A stretch of DNA of 64,000 bases from positions 5,663,459 through 5,727,458 of the forward strand of contig NC_046626.1 of assembly GCF_900324465.2 (NCBI RefSeq), in the 5' to 3' direction. Position 1 is the first letter of the stretch. Each line of letters begins with the position of its first letter. Source of the DNA: Anabas testudineus (taxonomy: Eukaryota; Chordata; Actinopteri; Anabantiformes; Anabantidae). Under the pieces are notes generated by a model that was not told the DNA's origin, searched no databases, and saw only the letters and a list, made by a program, of their open reading frames with translations. Of this stretch, positions 11,401-28,100 are shown piece by piece. A program made the position numbers and the translations under genes.

Positions 11401-11985
11401 AGTTATTTTTATTTTATTATTTTAGGCACATCATATTTGTTAATACTCTTGAGTTAGATGAAGATCAGATCATGTTTTATGTCAAATTAGTGCAGAAATC
11501 CACAATATTTTAAAAGTTTCAGTGTAGTCTTGAATGTAGAAAGGGTGTCTGCCTCCTGAACCTATACTGGGAGCTTGTTTCACAGGAGAGGGGCTTGATA
11601 GCTAAAGGTTTCCATTCTACATTTGGAAATTCTAGGACCCACAAGTAAATCTGCACTCTAGGAATGGAGAGTTCTGCTGGCCAAATATGGAATTAAATAA
11701 ATTATTACATCTAAGTACATCTCATAATTTAGCTTGCAAGAAGTCAAAGATTACCAGATAACATTCATTCAGAGGATAAAATCAAATGCGATAAGCAAAT
11801 CATTCTTCACCAGCCTTGAGAGTGTAATAAAGTTTTAGTGCACTTCAGATGAAGGTTGAACAGAACAGTCATCTGGTCACTAAACTATAATTTGTTTGGG
11901 TTAAACAGTAATGAACATTGTGTAAATCTGTGGTGCAGTTGTTTTTCAGTGCCATAATACACAAAGCAAGATAACCATCATTAAC
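11401..11985. other. Upstream region of slc22a13
   Basis: Sequence between the Tc1 relic and the slc22a13 start codon. It should hold the promoter and 5' UTR, but I see no clear TATA box or CpG-rich core and cannot place the transcription start. Confidence 0.4.
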
Positions 11986-14900
11986 ATGGCTGATTTTGGA
12001 GAGATCCTTAGGAGCATTGGAGAATTTGGTTTATTTCAGCAACTTATTCTTTTTGCACTTTGTTTCCCAAATTTCTTTCAGTCTTTTATTATGGCCAGTT
12101 TTCTTTTTATCCAGTCGGATCCAGAGCGACGCTGCAACACAGACTGGATCCTCAGGACTGATCCTAACCTGACCACGGATGAGCAGCTGAACCTAACTCT
12201 GCCCCGGGAGGAGGATGGGACCTTCAGCAAGTGTCGAATGTTTGTCCCAGTGGACTGGAACATCAGTGACATCAGGGAGTACGGACTCAATGAGACCACA
12301 TTGTGCCAGAATGGATGGGAGTACTACAACACCATGTACACAGCCACCATAGTGACTGATGTAAGTGGCAAGTGGACAAATTGCCTTCATGAAATTCGTC
12401 CTTTATTCTACATGTTCTTTATTTGTTTAAACAGTTTGATCTAGTCTGTGACAAGGCATCATGGGTGGAGATGATACAAGCAGTGTTTGTGGCCGGTGCG
12501 CTTGTTGGTTCTCTCTTACTGGGACCTTTTGCTGAATCGTAAGTCTGCATGTTTTACCAAACTCTGTTCTTCTCATAAGTTTGTGTGTGTTTGTGTTTTC
12601 GTTCTAGAGATCGTCTAATCAACAATAAACTATAAACCTTCTCTATATAAGAACAAAGAACACACTGTGAGAAAATAAATCTATCATGCAGTTCCCCATG
12701 TGTTTAATAAATGAAGCTGTTTGTGTCTTTCTCTTTGTTTTACCACTTTTCTTACACTGTGTAATTGAACATGTCTCTTTCTGTTGCAGATTCGGTCGCA
12801 AACGAGCAATTCAAATTCCAGCAGTTATATCGCCGATTTTTATTGTAACAACAGCGTTCTGTCCCAACGTCTACTTATATTTAGCTTCCCAGTTCATGGT
12901 GGGTTTTGGATCTGGAGCTTATCTGGTCAACTCTATTATACTATGTATGTACTACAAGCTCAGTTGTTCTGCACCATTTACAGTATGTACTGTTAAAGAT
13001 GGTATTTTCTTTGCAATAGTCCACATGCACCATCGATTTTATCAAAAACATCAGGTGTGGACAGTTAAAGTCATTGAGTCCAAACTGCAGAAAATGAGTT
13101 TCCTATTTTTCTTTATGACAATTTTTTGTTTGCTGAAAAATGAACCAAAACTGGAGAAAAACAGAAACGTTACACATAATCAAATGTTCTGATTGCAGGC
13201 ACTGAATGGATTGGGCCATCCAAAAGATCATGGGGAGCATGTTTAACTCAGCTCTGTGCTGCAATTGGGCAGTGCATCGTGGCTGGGGTGATATATGCAG
13301 TTCGAAACTGGAGGCTAGCCCAACTAATTACAGCAGCTCCATTTGTAGTTATTGTTTTTTACATGTGGTATGTATTAAGTCTTTCTATTTGCCTTTGTTA
13401 TTTTATTGGTGAATTATCGATTCTATGAGCTGTCACATTCCTTGTTTCCATTAGGTTTATTCCAGAGTCAGCCAGATGGTTGTTAAGCAGAGGAAGAACA
13501 GAAGAGGCTAAACAGCTGATTGTCAAGGTGGCAGCCGTTAATAAATGCACCGTTCCAGACTCTCTGCTGGAAAAGGTTCTGACTTTTCACTTTTTATATA
13601 TATATATATCCATTGTGCTGGGTTGGTCTATGCTAGCCTGTGTTCTATACTGTTCATACTGCTCTGTTATGTTACTATAATAAAACCACAGAAAACCAAA
13701 ATGTTAGTGCAACAAGCCAGTGTTAGTTTTCAGAGATAATAAGAACATACAACGTTACATGTTTCTCATTAATGCTAGTTGTTGTTGACATCCTCATTAT
13801 TCTCCACACGTCAGTGATATTGGTTAATTTTAACAACTGCACTAAAAGACGGGGTTGATACTAAACAATACATTAAGTAAAATAAAATCAATGACATGCT
13901 AAGTGAAAGGATTTCACAGTTTGTTTCATCCTGACAGCAATTGTCTGTGTGATTTTGAAATAGAAACTTTTATGTTTGCTTTGTACACAAATGGTACACT
14001 CCTAAAAGAAATCTGACAGAAGAGAAGTGTTTTTTCAGATACTGTATCTGGACTGGAGCATCAGACCACTGAGAGCCTGCCCTATAAATCTTTTGAAAGA
14101 TGTGTAGTTACTAAGGCTGTCAAGTGATTTAAAAAGATGTATCAAGTAATTGACATGCTCTGTGGTTAATTATGCTAAATTAAACACATATATACATTTG
14201 TGAAAGCATTTAAAAATATTAGCACTGAGCCTGTGCTACTTTTCTGTGAGTTATTCTGGCAGCCGTAGTAGTTAGTTAACTTTCTTCCAGTTAAACTGAT
14301 TATCACAGGTATGTAGCTAGAATTCTGAAATAAGGTTTAACAAACAATATTTTTACCCAGGATTATAAATGACCTACACTGATTTACAATCTCAGTAAAC
14401 TACAAATATGACTTATTATCAAAAAGAGTATTGTTCAAAACAACTTCTCAATATCTCACTAATACATATTTGTTACAGATTGTCGTGAAAGATGTTAAAA
14501 ACAAAGGAGGAATCAAAGTTATTCTCAGATCATCAGTACTGATCAAATATTTCTTGATCATGACACTGGCATGGTGAGTAATATCTTTTTACTTATTAAA
14601 GCTGCAGTAAGCCACATTTTCATTATCCAATGTTGAAAACACAACACAGAGAGAACCCACATGGGGAGAACATGACAAACAAACAAAGGCCCCCCGGACG
14701 ACTGGTGGATTTCAAGCCCAGGTTCTTCTAGCTGTTAGGCCACAGTGCTAACCACGACCTTTCCCATTTACTGTAATCTTTGTAAATAACATTTTTTGAA
14801 GCTTTGGATGTACAGTTATGTCTATAAATAATAACTATACACTAACACATTAAATTTGAAATAAAAAAGTCAAGATATAAAAAATGAATTACAAAAAAAA

Positions 14901-17014
14901 AAAAGGATTGTCTTTAATACTTTGCTGTCAGTGACTGCCTGAAGACCAAATATTGAACTTCTTTCCTCAAGATACTTTGCCAGGCTTTACTGCAGCTACT
15001 TCTGTATCTGCTGCTTGTTTGTGGGTCTTTTTGCCTTCACTTTTGTCATCAGCAAGTGAAAAGCTGCTCTACTGGGTTGAGATCAGGTGACTCACCTGGC
15101 CACGGTGAAGAGTATTCCATTACTTTGGTTTGAGAAACTCTCAGGTAGCTTTTGCTGTATGTTTTGGGTCGTAGGAGTAGAGCAGAGAGTATAGCTCTAT
15201 ACTGTGTACACTTCAGAATTTATCTTGAGACCTTTATCAGCAGTCAGGTCTTCATACGGTTCCATTGACTGCCAAATATGCTCATATCACAACACTGCGT
15301 TCACCATGTTTGGCAGATCATAATCTCGTTCCTTTGGATCATGAACTGTTGATGTTTAGATTAATCTGGCCTTTCTGTTCTGGAGCATTACCAGTGTTTT
15401 ACACATTGTTGTGAAGCCTCTGTACTTATAATGCATTCAGACCCCCTTCATGTTTTTCAATTTTGTTATGTTGCAGGCTGATTCTAAAACCTCTCAAATT
15501 CATATGTTCCTTCATTATTTTCCACTCAGTAACCTCTAAGGACAAAGTGAAAGCAGAATTTTAGAAATGCGTGCAAATTAATTGATTTACATTTCATCCG
15601 CAATCAGACCATTTGCAACGACATTTGAACATATTTTAAACGTTTCATAGTGTCTTCTGCTGCCTGCAGTACTCGGCCCTGTGAATATGAATGTGTGAAT
15701 TTGTTTGTTGTTTGGCCATTTCCATCCTGAGTTTCCTCTGCATGCTCCAGTTTCCAGACACAGATCAGACATTTACTGGAGGTGCAATATCTGGTGATTT
15801 GATGCTTGAGAAAAATCAGGAGCAATTCCATAAACCTATCTAGAACAACAGATGCTTGTATGTTTATGCGTGTTATATAATGTCAGTATCCTTCCTCTGT
15901 CTTTTTGTCTTCAAACATAGGTTTTCTCTGAACCTTTCCATGTTCGGCCTGTACTTCAACATAGAAAACATAGGTTTGAACATCTTCCTGACACAGCTCT
16001 TGTTTGGTGCTATTGAAATACCAGCACATGTACTTTGCATATGGTTGTTGGAGGTTTTGGGAAGAAAAATATTACTCACAACAACACTTCTGTCTGGAGG
16101 ACTCTTTAGCATGCTTATTCTTGCTGTTCCTGGAGGTAAAGGCCATGGTACAGTTTGTCAAAATGGAATTATTATGTTTTCCTCCTTGTTTTTGCGTGGT
16201 TGTGAAATGTAGTTTTTCTATCTTTCTTTTTTTTCAGGTTACGGCATGAGTGCTACATCCTTAGCTGTCGTAGCACGTTTTTTCCTGACTTCTGCTTCAT
16301 CTGTATGTAATGTGTTTATCCAGGAGTTGTTTCCAACATCTGTTAGGTAGGTGTCCACATGCTTATTGCAAAAAAGGATTAATTAAATGTGAAACTGTTA
16401 TTGTTATAATATTGACATTGCTCTTCCAGACAAACAGCAACAGCTTTAGGAGCCTTATTAGGAAGATCAGGTGCATTAGTGGCTCCACTGCTAAACATCC
16501 TGGCCATGTACCACTGGGTTATACCCATCACCATCTTTGGCAGCATTACAATAGTCGGTGGAGCTCTTAGCTTCCTTCTTCCTGAGACCAGGAGAACAGA
16601 GCTGCCAGATTCAACTGAAGAGGCCGTGAATAAAAGGTAACTGTGGCAAATATGTTCCATCATTATGTAAACTGCATGTGTAATTAGAGAAGCTGACATC
16701 CTTAATAGAGGTGCACCAAAAATAAATGTGAGTGCAAGCAGAATGAGTCAGATAAATCTCATAATCTCTGTTTCAAAAGTATTTACCACAACTTTTGTTA
16801 TATTAGTTAATAATTAAAATGATCAAAAACTAACTAAATATCTATTAAATTATTATTATTTTTATTTATAGAAGACTGAAAATCTGAGAGTGGAGTTCAA
16901 ATAGAGACATTAAATCACTTTATTCCTGATCAAGCCTCTCTCTTTTGTCTTTTTAGAAATGGAACCTCCACACACACACCAAGCCGTCCAGATCTGAAAA
17001 CAACCAAGCTGTAG
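11986..17014 (+). CDS. slc22a13: SLC22A13-like organic anion transporter
   Basis: The coding exons are 11986-12360, 12435-12538, 12790-12944, 13199-13367, 13455-13575, 14479-14573, 15921-16135, 16238-16346, 16430-16636 and 16957-17014. All have GT/AG borders and phases that sum to 1608 bases, a 535-residue protein. It is a major-facilitator transporter with twelve expected membrane segments. The large first extracellular loop (about residues 38-125) has NLT and NET glycosylation sequons. FGRKRA follows segment 2, [10 protein letters not shown] precedes segment 4, [12 protein letters not shown] is the conserved central-loop motif, and LPETR lies near the end. Human SLC22A13 (OAT10) carries urate, nicotinate and related anions at the apical plasma membrane; substrate here is inferred. 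Gene identity among SLC22 members rests largely on position beside oxsr1. The 2-3 loop motif is altered (GPFAESFGRK against the usual DRxGRK). The tail is short and Thr/Lys-rich. No break seen. Confidence 0.9.
14620..14765. repeat. Dispersed repeat fragment in slc22a13 intron
   Basis: Contains AGAACCCACATGGGGAGAAC and, near the end, TTCTAGCTGTTAGGCCACAG followed by TGCTAACCAC. These are pieces of a dispersed repeat common in teleost introns. The family is not assigned. Confidence 0.4.
14920..15420 (-). mobile_element. DNA-transposon relic, probably Tc1/mariner superfamily
   Basis: Lies in the intron between slc22a13 exons 6 and 7. Phrases such as TGAGATCAGGTGACTCACCT, TTCCATTACTTTGGTTTGAG, GCTGTATGTTTTGGGTC and TTTGGATCATGAACTGTTGA resemble the reverse strand of a teleost DNA-transposon transposase. 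No open frame survives and the family name is uncertain. Confidence 0.5.
15421..15560. mobile_element. Short DNA-element fragment
   Basis: GCATTCAGACCCCCTTCATG, TTGTTATGTTGCAGGCTGAT and AGGACAAAGTGAAAGCAG recall the terminal part of a Tc1-like fish element. It abuts the preceding relic and may be a separate insertion. Decayed. Confidence 0.45.
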
Positions 17015-17388
17015 ACTTTTTAAAAATGGAATCAATTCCTTCAAACATTGCATAAGTTAAAACTCAATAACATATAAGCTGACCAAAAGCATTTGTTGGT
17101 TTGTACATAAAAAGATTTTCTACTGTTTCCTTTATTTCTCCATGATTTGTTAATTACCCAGATGTGACTGTACATGTTTTTTATCCACTAAATTAAAAAT
17201 ATGAAATTGTAACTATATGTCTAACTGTCTATTAATCCACTTTTTTGTGCAACAAACTTAGCTGGTATGTATTCATTTCTCTCACATGCAGTGCAGTGCA
17301 GTGTTTTAGCTGAAATTAATATTAAATAACTCCGCAGCTCTTAGTGATGATGCATTTTAATTTACTGCTCCCTAATGGTCATCAGACA
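17015..17388. other. slc22a13 3' UTR and convergent spacer to xirp1
   Basis: After the slc22a13 stop. ATTAAA at about 17191 is a possible variant poly(A) signal; no AATAAA is near. slc22a13 (plus) and xirp1 (minus) converge here, about 1.2 kb stop to stop. Confidence 0.45.
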
Positions 17389-18209
17389 TAACTGTGCTAG
17401 TTATCAGTTGTGAAATTGTCAAATACATTATGCGTTTCCCTCCAGGCATGTTAAAAGATACGATTTGAAAATACTAAAAATATATTTTCAACTAATAAAG
17501 TTCCTGTTGTGTGCAGTCTGTTGGACCAGGACCAACTTCCAAACTAGTTAGTCACAAAACATCTGCTTTAAACATAGATTTTAGACGAACACAGGAAAAC
17601 TTTCTACTTTAACCTACTGAGTTTGAAATTAATGCAGCGCCTTGGTAGCCAGATGGTTACAGTCCATGCCATTTAAACGTAGCTTCCCAGGTTTGATTCT
17701 GGCTGGGGATCTTTGCTGCATGTCATGCCCTGCTCTCCTCTCCCACACTTCCTGTCTGCCTCTCTACTACTATCATATAAAGGCATTCTGCAACGAAGAA
17801 TAAATAAAACACACAAACAGAGGTGGTCATTATAGTTGAAATTTTACTATAGGTCATTTAGTCATCAGTACATTAAAAAAAGTATTTTCATGTCATCATA
17901 TTTACAGTTTTAAGCTGTAGAATGCAAATAGACATTTCAATCAAATTACACCTAGTTATTATTATTATTCATTATCTATCAAATCAAAAAATCAATTTAA
18001 GATGTATAGTTACACAGCAATACACAGTTTCTCTCCATGTTTGTGTCATGTTGATTTTGCAGTTCTGATATGAAGACATGTTTACTGAACAAATTACATT
18101 TAAAGAATGTTGCAGATTGTGTTGAAGACAATATCAAATGTGGAGTTTCTTTAAAAATGTTAATATGATTTCTGTTCTTTATTGATTCCATCTCTGCTTA
18201 TTATTCACA
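17389..18209 (-). repeat. Right arm of the duplication: xirp1 LIM-exon 3' UTR and flank
   Basis: Matches 1-828. On the minus strand it follows the LIM-isoform stop codon (18210-18212). AATAAA read on the minus strand (plus TTTATT, about 18178-18183) lies some 27 bases past that stop and may serve as poly(A) signal. The arm contains the SINE at 17631-17810. Confidence 0.85.
17631..17810 (+). repeat. tRNA-derived SINE (right duplicate)
   Basis: Same element and same flanks as 246-422, with a few substitutions (for example GGTTTGATTCTGGCTG against GGTTTGATTCCGGCTG). It is shared by descent through the duplication rather than by a second insertion. Confidence 0.75.
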
Positions 18210-21421
<3,212 letters not shown>

Positions 21422-22144
21422 CTATGATAATAAAAACAATTTAGGTTTATGTAACTATGATTTTATGTTTATTTAAACATTTCTGTCGTGATTTTTTTCC
21501 TCCAGCTGTTTATAGACTGTACACTTTATCTGTATTAGAACAATTTGAATATGAATACAATTTCACATGAGTAGTAGTAGATATACGAGATGACAGCAGA
21601 AGTCTTTTGTACCAAGCTTTAGCAGACAGACAGTGGTATCTGTGACTTTTTGATCAAACTCCCTTTATTTCAATTGCTATATTCGTTTTGTTATTGGTAA
21701 ATTAGTGAATATGTATTGGGAGGTGAGCATTTTGAAAACTTCTGTTGACTGTGATTCACCTGCTGTAGTTGCTCCATGATCATTTACAATATTTAATTAA
21801 ATTTCTTTTAAAAGTTGAGAAATTAGAAACGAGGCACCAGTATAAAGAATAAAAATCATTTTTTACATCACATCTTTTAATTTCATTCATTCGTTCTTTC
21901 ATGTATTTGACAATTTACACAACAGAACATATTGTTTTAACTACACGTTTAACTTTAATAAACGAGCTTAACACTTTGTCATGTGGTTACAGTATAAAAT
22001 TAGTTACAAGTCAAATTTTTTTCTGATTTAATATCTGTTTTATGACCAACAAAATCTTTTCATTAAAACACTATCTTATAATTACACAAATGGAATAACT
22101 GAATATCTAAAAGTAAAGGACTGGGAAATGCACCCATGTCTTCT
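21422..22144 (-). other. Interval between Xin exon and LIM exon (3' UTR of Xin isoform / intron)
   Basis: Lies after the stop of the long Xin exon and before the LIM exon. It probably serves as 3' UTR for the long isoform and as intron for the LIM isoform. AATAAA on the minus strand (plus TTTATT, about 21665) is a candidate poly(A) signal. AT-rich, no other feature seen. Confidence 0.5.
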
Positions 22145-25100
22145 TTAGTGCTTTTCCTTTGGTTGACTAAATGTTACAAAAACTGTCCCTTCCTCCTTGT
22201 TGTCGCTAAGCACGTTCTCCTCAAAAGGGTGACCAGATCTTCGCATTAATGGGGATGTCATGACTTCATATCTGGCTGGACTCCCAATAACTTCGAAATG
22301 AGCAGATGATTTACTGTCAGATTGTTTGGTGACAAATGTTGATTTCACGGAGGAAACAAACACGTTTCCAAAGCCATCGCTCTCTTCGTATGTTTCGCTT
22401 ACCGTCTTTGTACCAATTATTCCCACGGGTTGTTCTGGAACAGTTTTGACCTCGAGCACGCTGATTTTGCGTTTAGCAGGGCTATGACCACTTTTTGAAG
22501 ACTCAGAAGCAGACCCCTGTCCATGAGAACTTTGAGAACAACCTTCTGCTTTTGGTTTAAATGTTGACATGGGTGACTTTGGCTGTTCGGCAGGCTTTCT
22601 AGCAGCAGAGTGAATGGAGATGAATGATGGGGAGGACTGGGAGGAAGATTGTCTGATGAGTGGCTTATTGTTACCCTGCCTAGGAGCTTCTTGTTTAGAC
22701 GGACTTGAAGCAGAAACTGTTTGCAAATTCACACTGGCTGCGTCTTTGATTTGACTTGATTTGGTCTTGCTTGACACAATGCTTATTTTCCTGATGTTGT
22801 TGGCAGGTTGAAGGCTTTGCTCAGATTTCAAAGATTCGTCAAACAGTCCCGACAATCCCGCAATGTCCGCCTCTGATTTTAGATTGGAGACCGAGTACAA
22901 AGCCTTTTTGATTGTCTCTTCAATGTCAAGAAGTCGAGCTAAAGTCTGTTCTTTTAGATTTATTATTTCTTTACTTGCCTTTTCCAAATCTTCATATGCA
23001 GTCTCCACTGAAGAGATGCTTTCTAGATCGTCATCGTGTGCCTCTGCCTCGACTTTCTTTTCATCCGTTATACTGTGCTTAGCAGTCCTACCCGTTGTAA
23101 CCATCCAAGCGGGGACGTTCTCGTATAATGTCTTCAGGGAGCTGACATCTACACTGTTGGTTTCTTCCTCTATCTCTTGCACCTGACACAGGATTCCTTT
23201 AAGTTCCTCCCGTTTTCTCAGATTGTCAAAGATTTCCATGGCTGCCTCCACATTTCCTTTCATGATCTCCTCCTTGTGAACAGAAAGCCTCTGTCGTCGC
23301 TCATCTTCTGTCTCCTTTACTTTCTTCTCTCTAAGAACAACTTTCTCCTCAAAAGTTTGTTGTTTTTCATTGAGTTTTATTGAACATCCATCCGTCCGAC
23401 TGTTGGTCTTTGACATTTGCACTCCAGTCGTGCTGTGTTCATGAAGTGCAGGGTTTGATTCATACTGTTGTGCGGTGGCTTTATCAATTTGTTTATGGTC
23501 ACTAACTACGTCATTCATTACTTTTACCTTCTCGGACAACAAAGGGACTCTATTGTCCAACGTCTCACTTTCTTTTCTTTCGAAATTCTGTTGAGCAGCC
23601 AACAGGCACATGTTCATTTCATGTTTTGCACTTCCTGAATGTGTCTTCATGCAAATTTGTAGTTCTTCAGCTGCATTTATTTTCTGTATTACATTTTTGT
23701 CCATTTCTGTTTTCTTGTCTGATTTGCTCCCTGTAAGGAGTACCTTTTTGCTTTCCTCACCCTTTGAAGCCATTGGTAGAAATTTACTTCTATTCTCTGG
23801 GTCTTGTGCTGCTCCATCAACAACGTTTTGGTGGTATGTGTCATGTAAAGTTTCTTTACTGTTTTTGCCCTGAATCGTGCTTTGCTGACCAGAGGGCAGA
23901 AGAATTTGCTTGCATTGTTTTGGAGGAACTATTGTACATTTTCCATTATCTTTGGTGTGGAAAGCAGCTTCAGGCGAAGGAGTAAGTGTAATATTTGGAT
24001 CTTCTACAACTACAGATTTCACCCATTGTGGCTTTGGGGGTAAAGCTGGCTTCTGATCCTGTGGTTTCCCACTCTTTTGGGGGAGAGGAGGTGGAGTTTC
24101 GGGGCTGGATGATTGAGAGTTTCCATTTACTACAGGGTTGGGTGTGGGGCTCTGTGTTGTTAGGGCTGGATGTCCTTCACAGGTTACTGAAATTGAAGGA
24201 GACAATTTTGTGTCAGATGGAGGCATAGACACCACAACACACTGATTGTGAACAGTCTTGCTCCTCCCTGAACAAGCCCTACCCGAGTTTCTGTATATCA
24301 TTGCAGCTTTATAGTCTCCTTTAGATACATTTACACTAGACTTCTCAAGAGATTGAAGAGCCAATTGAACATTTCCCCTCACTATATCTTCTTTATCTAG
24401 AAGCGTCTGCTTTGTTGCTGCACTCTGCAGAGACCTAATAGCTGCCTTCACATCTCCTTTGATAACTTCTTCTGTCTCATCATCAGTTGTCTGACCATTA
24501 CACTCATAACCTACAAAAGGTGGCAGTGACTCTGGTGCACAATTGCTGACTATGACTGAACTCTGTTGACAATCCTCAAAGGAAACATGGCTTTCCTGAT
24601 CTTTCACTTCATCACTGACCTTTGGATAATTCCTGGTTTGCTGGCATCTGGAGGAAGAGGAACATGCTGATTGTGTCACTCTTGAGGAACTTTCCTCTTG
24701 TGTTGAGACATTCAAGTTGTATATTTTTCCAGGAACAACCGCTTCACGCTCCATGTTCAAGCTTTGCTGCTTAGCCATCTCAAGTGACTTCTTAGCTGCT
24801 TTCACGTCTCCAGATATTATAACCTCCTTTTGTGCCTGGCTTTCTTCTATTTCAGGACCTTGGGCTGACAAATCCATGTCATAGATTGTTCCAGGTGTAA
24901 TGATGTCTCGCTCCACACACATGCTTTGTTGCTTTGCACGTTCTAATGACTCCATTGTTGCCTTGATGTCCCCAGCCACAATTTCCTCTTTTTCTACAAC
25001 CATAGGTTGCTTTACTGCAAGTTGTTGCTTGGCTGATAAGACATCCCCAGGGATTATCTCTTCTTTGGGAATACAGCTATCAACAGTCAAAGAGCACTCT

Positions 25101-28100
25101 GATGAGAACACCTTTTTGGTGTTCTTTACATCCCCTGGGAGAACATCTGAAATTGTTCGCTCTACATAGTCTTTCTGCTGGCACAGATTTCTCTTTGCTT
25201 CCTTCACATCCCCCTGAACTATTTCAATCTCTTCCTTGGCCATGCTGTGATCAACTTCATCTCCTGACACCTCGGTGTGAAGACTCTTCAGGTAGTGCAG
25301 ATCTCCCTTCTCAATGCAACTCTTATACAAGTTTACATTTCCTTTTTCATTATGATCCACTCTACACGACGCTGCTGTCCTCTGACTGCTGGCAGTAGCT
25401 AACAGGTTTCCAATGGTGGACTTAACATCTCCCCTCTCTATAATGTGACTCTCTGCTTTGGTTTCATTATTGCAGATGATTGAGTAAACTGACATCTCTG
25501 CTTGTCCACCTGCAGTTTCTTGCATTATGATTCCTTTTTTCATGTGCTTATCCTGCACAAGCAATTCATTGATCATCTGTGCTATGTTTTGGATTCTTTG
25601 ATCCCTTTCAAGGTTTATAGTTGTGGTTGATGAGTAAACTGGAAGTTCTACTACTGTTGTGTTCACATTACCCTTCTCAACCTCACTAAGAAGAGTAACC
25701 TGGGGTTTCAGGGATGGTTTTAGTAATAGTTGTAACATGATGTTCCTGATATTACCCTCAACAACCTCCTCTTTCTGGATTTGCACAGTTTCATTGCTTT
25801 CGAGGAGATATTTTGCCATGTTAACATTTTTACTCTCATTTGCCTCTATTATGATGCCACTTGAATGAACAAAAGACATCTCGTGTAAATATGACAGGGT
25901 GTCAGCAACATTGTTTGCCGTGATTTTGTCCAGTGGAGTGGTCTCAAAGAGCCAGGTAGTGCACTTCACATCAGCCTTTGGTATCTCGTCCTCAACACTT
26001 TTCTTTGAGGTTCCCTCAGGTTCCTTGATCTTGTCCAGTGGCTGAGATTCAAACAGCCAAGTGCAGCGTTTCACATCTCCTTTCTGGCTGTCTTCCCTAT
26101 GGACTGTTTTTATTGGGCCTTGCTCCTGAGGGTCCCCTGTCAAACTGCCAATAGCTTGATTCTCAAAAAGCCAGGTGGAAGTCCTGACATCCCCCCGCTG
26201 GACATCAGTGACGCTAACCATTCGGACAAACTTGTTGGATGCCCGCTCTGATTCAAATATCTGTTTATTGAGCTGCACATTTCTGTTTCCAAAGTCTTCA
26301 GTGACCCTGACAGAGGGCTCATCCTGGCTGGCAAAGGAGTCCAAAGGTTGTGTCTCAAACTTCCATCTGGCTGATTTGACATCTCCTTTCTTGACGTCTT
26401 CTTGGGTGACTGCTCTGATCACATAAACTTCGTTCTCAGCCTTGATGGAATCAAGGGGCTTTGTCTCAAACATCCATCTTGCACCCCTGACATCACCACT
26501 CATTACCTCCTCTTTTTTCACTGTTGTCACTTCATGAAACTGCCCGTCTTTGTCTCTGATGGCATAAAGTGGCAGCGACTCAAACATCATGGTGCTTGAC
26601 TTTACGTCAACATTGCTCACTGGTTGTTCTACAGGCACCAGCTTTTGCTCAAGGGGTTCATTTTGGATTTTGTTCAGTGATGAGGTTTCAAAAACAAACT
26701 TTTTGTTCTGGACATCACCACTTTCACCGTTACTGATACTTTGCTTGTTTGCTTCATTGTCGTCCTTATTGATCAAGTTCATAGGACAGTTCTCAAACAT
26801 CCAAGTGAATTTATGCACTGACCCTTTTTCAATGTGTTCATCCTGGTTCTGTCCAGCGGATTTTAACATTTCGCCTCCAATTTCATCAAGCGACTGGGAT
26901 TCAAAAAGTTCCTTGACTCTTGAGACATCTCCTGACTGAAAGTTGACCTGGCTGACACATTTTACATCTTGTTCTGTGATTGATTCCCTTCTTATTCTAT
27001 CTAAGGTTTCTGTTTCAAAAAGATGTTTGACTGTTTGAACGCCAACCTCTGACTTGACAGAATCATGTATGGTGCTGTACAGCTTCAAATTGTACTCCTC
27101 GCCATCTTTGATGCTGTCTAGAGGCTGTGATTCAAAAAGCCAAGTAATGGATTTGACATTAGTGTTGTCAATGGCTTCTTTATCTTTCACTTTCTCTGAT
27201 TTGTCATACAAAATGTCCATCGGTTGTGTCTCAAATAACCATTTACAACCCTTGACATCACCTTTATGAGGCTCCTTCGCTGCAGAAGCGCTTTGCTCTG
27301 TCTGGTTGAACTTGGAATGGATCCCATCTATTGTCTGGGTTTCGAAAAGCCACTTTGTCATCATTACATCACCCACTGTATCTTCCTGTCTGGTAATACC
27401 TTTGATGACCTCAACGTTTCCTTTTCCCTCTGTAAGCTGATCTAAAGGCTTGGTCTCAAACATCCACTTATAATTCTGAACCTTCCCTTTGATCAATTCT
27501 TCTCGGCTGACTGTTGTGACTTTATGGAGGTTTCCAGAGCTGTCCTTTATTGCATATAGAGGAGTTGTCTCAAACATTGCTTGGTTATCCTTGAAGCTTC
27601 CAGCTGCAATAGCCTTTTCCTTTTCAATAACCTCCTCATCAGAATGTGCAATTTTGCTCAAAGGAATTGTTTCAAAAAGATGTTTGAATCCCTTAACATC
27701 ACCCTTTTCAACCTCTTGTTGTTTGATTGAGGTGTTCTTTTGAAACCACTGTTTTTTGCTTTGTTCTCCTCCCTGCTCATCAGCTGTGAGGTTAATTTTC
27801 TTCAGGTGTCCAACTTCATAGCTGTCACTAAGAGTGTCCATTGGTTGCGTTTCAAACATCCACAGAGAAGTCTTGACATCACCACCAATTATTTCTTCTT
27901 TTGCCAAAGAGCTTTCTGTTGCGTCTCCTTTCAGCGTTGCCAAAGGCTGCGTTTCAAACAGTTTCCTTTTGTTGACAACATCAGCCTCTCCTTTGCAATC
28001 GTCAACCATTCCTTCAAAGGTCCCTACACTGGCGACCTCTTGTATTGTGTCAAATGGCTGAGTTTCAAACATCCACCTCTTTCGATCAACTCCTTCTCTG

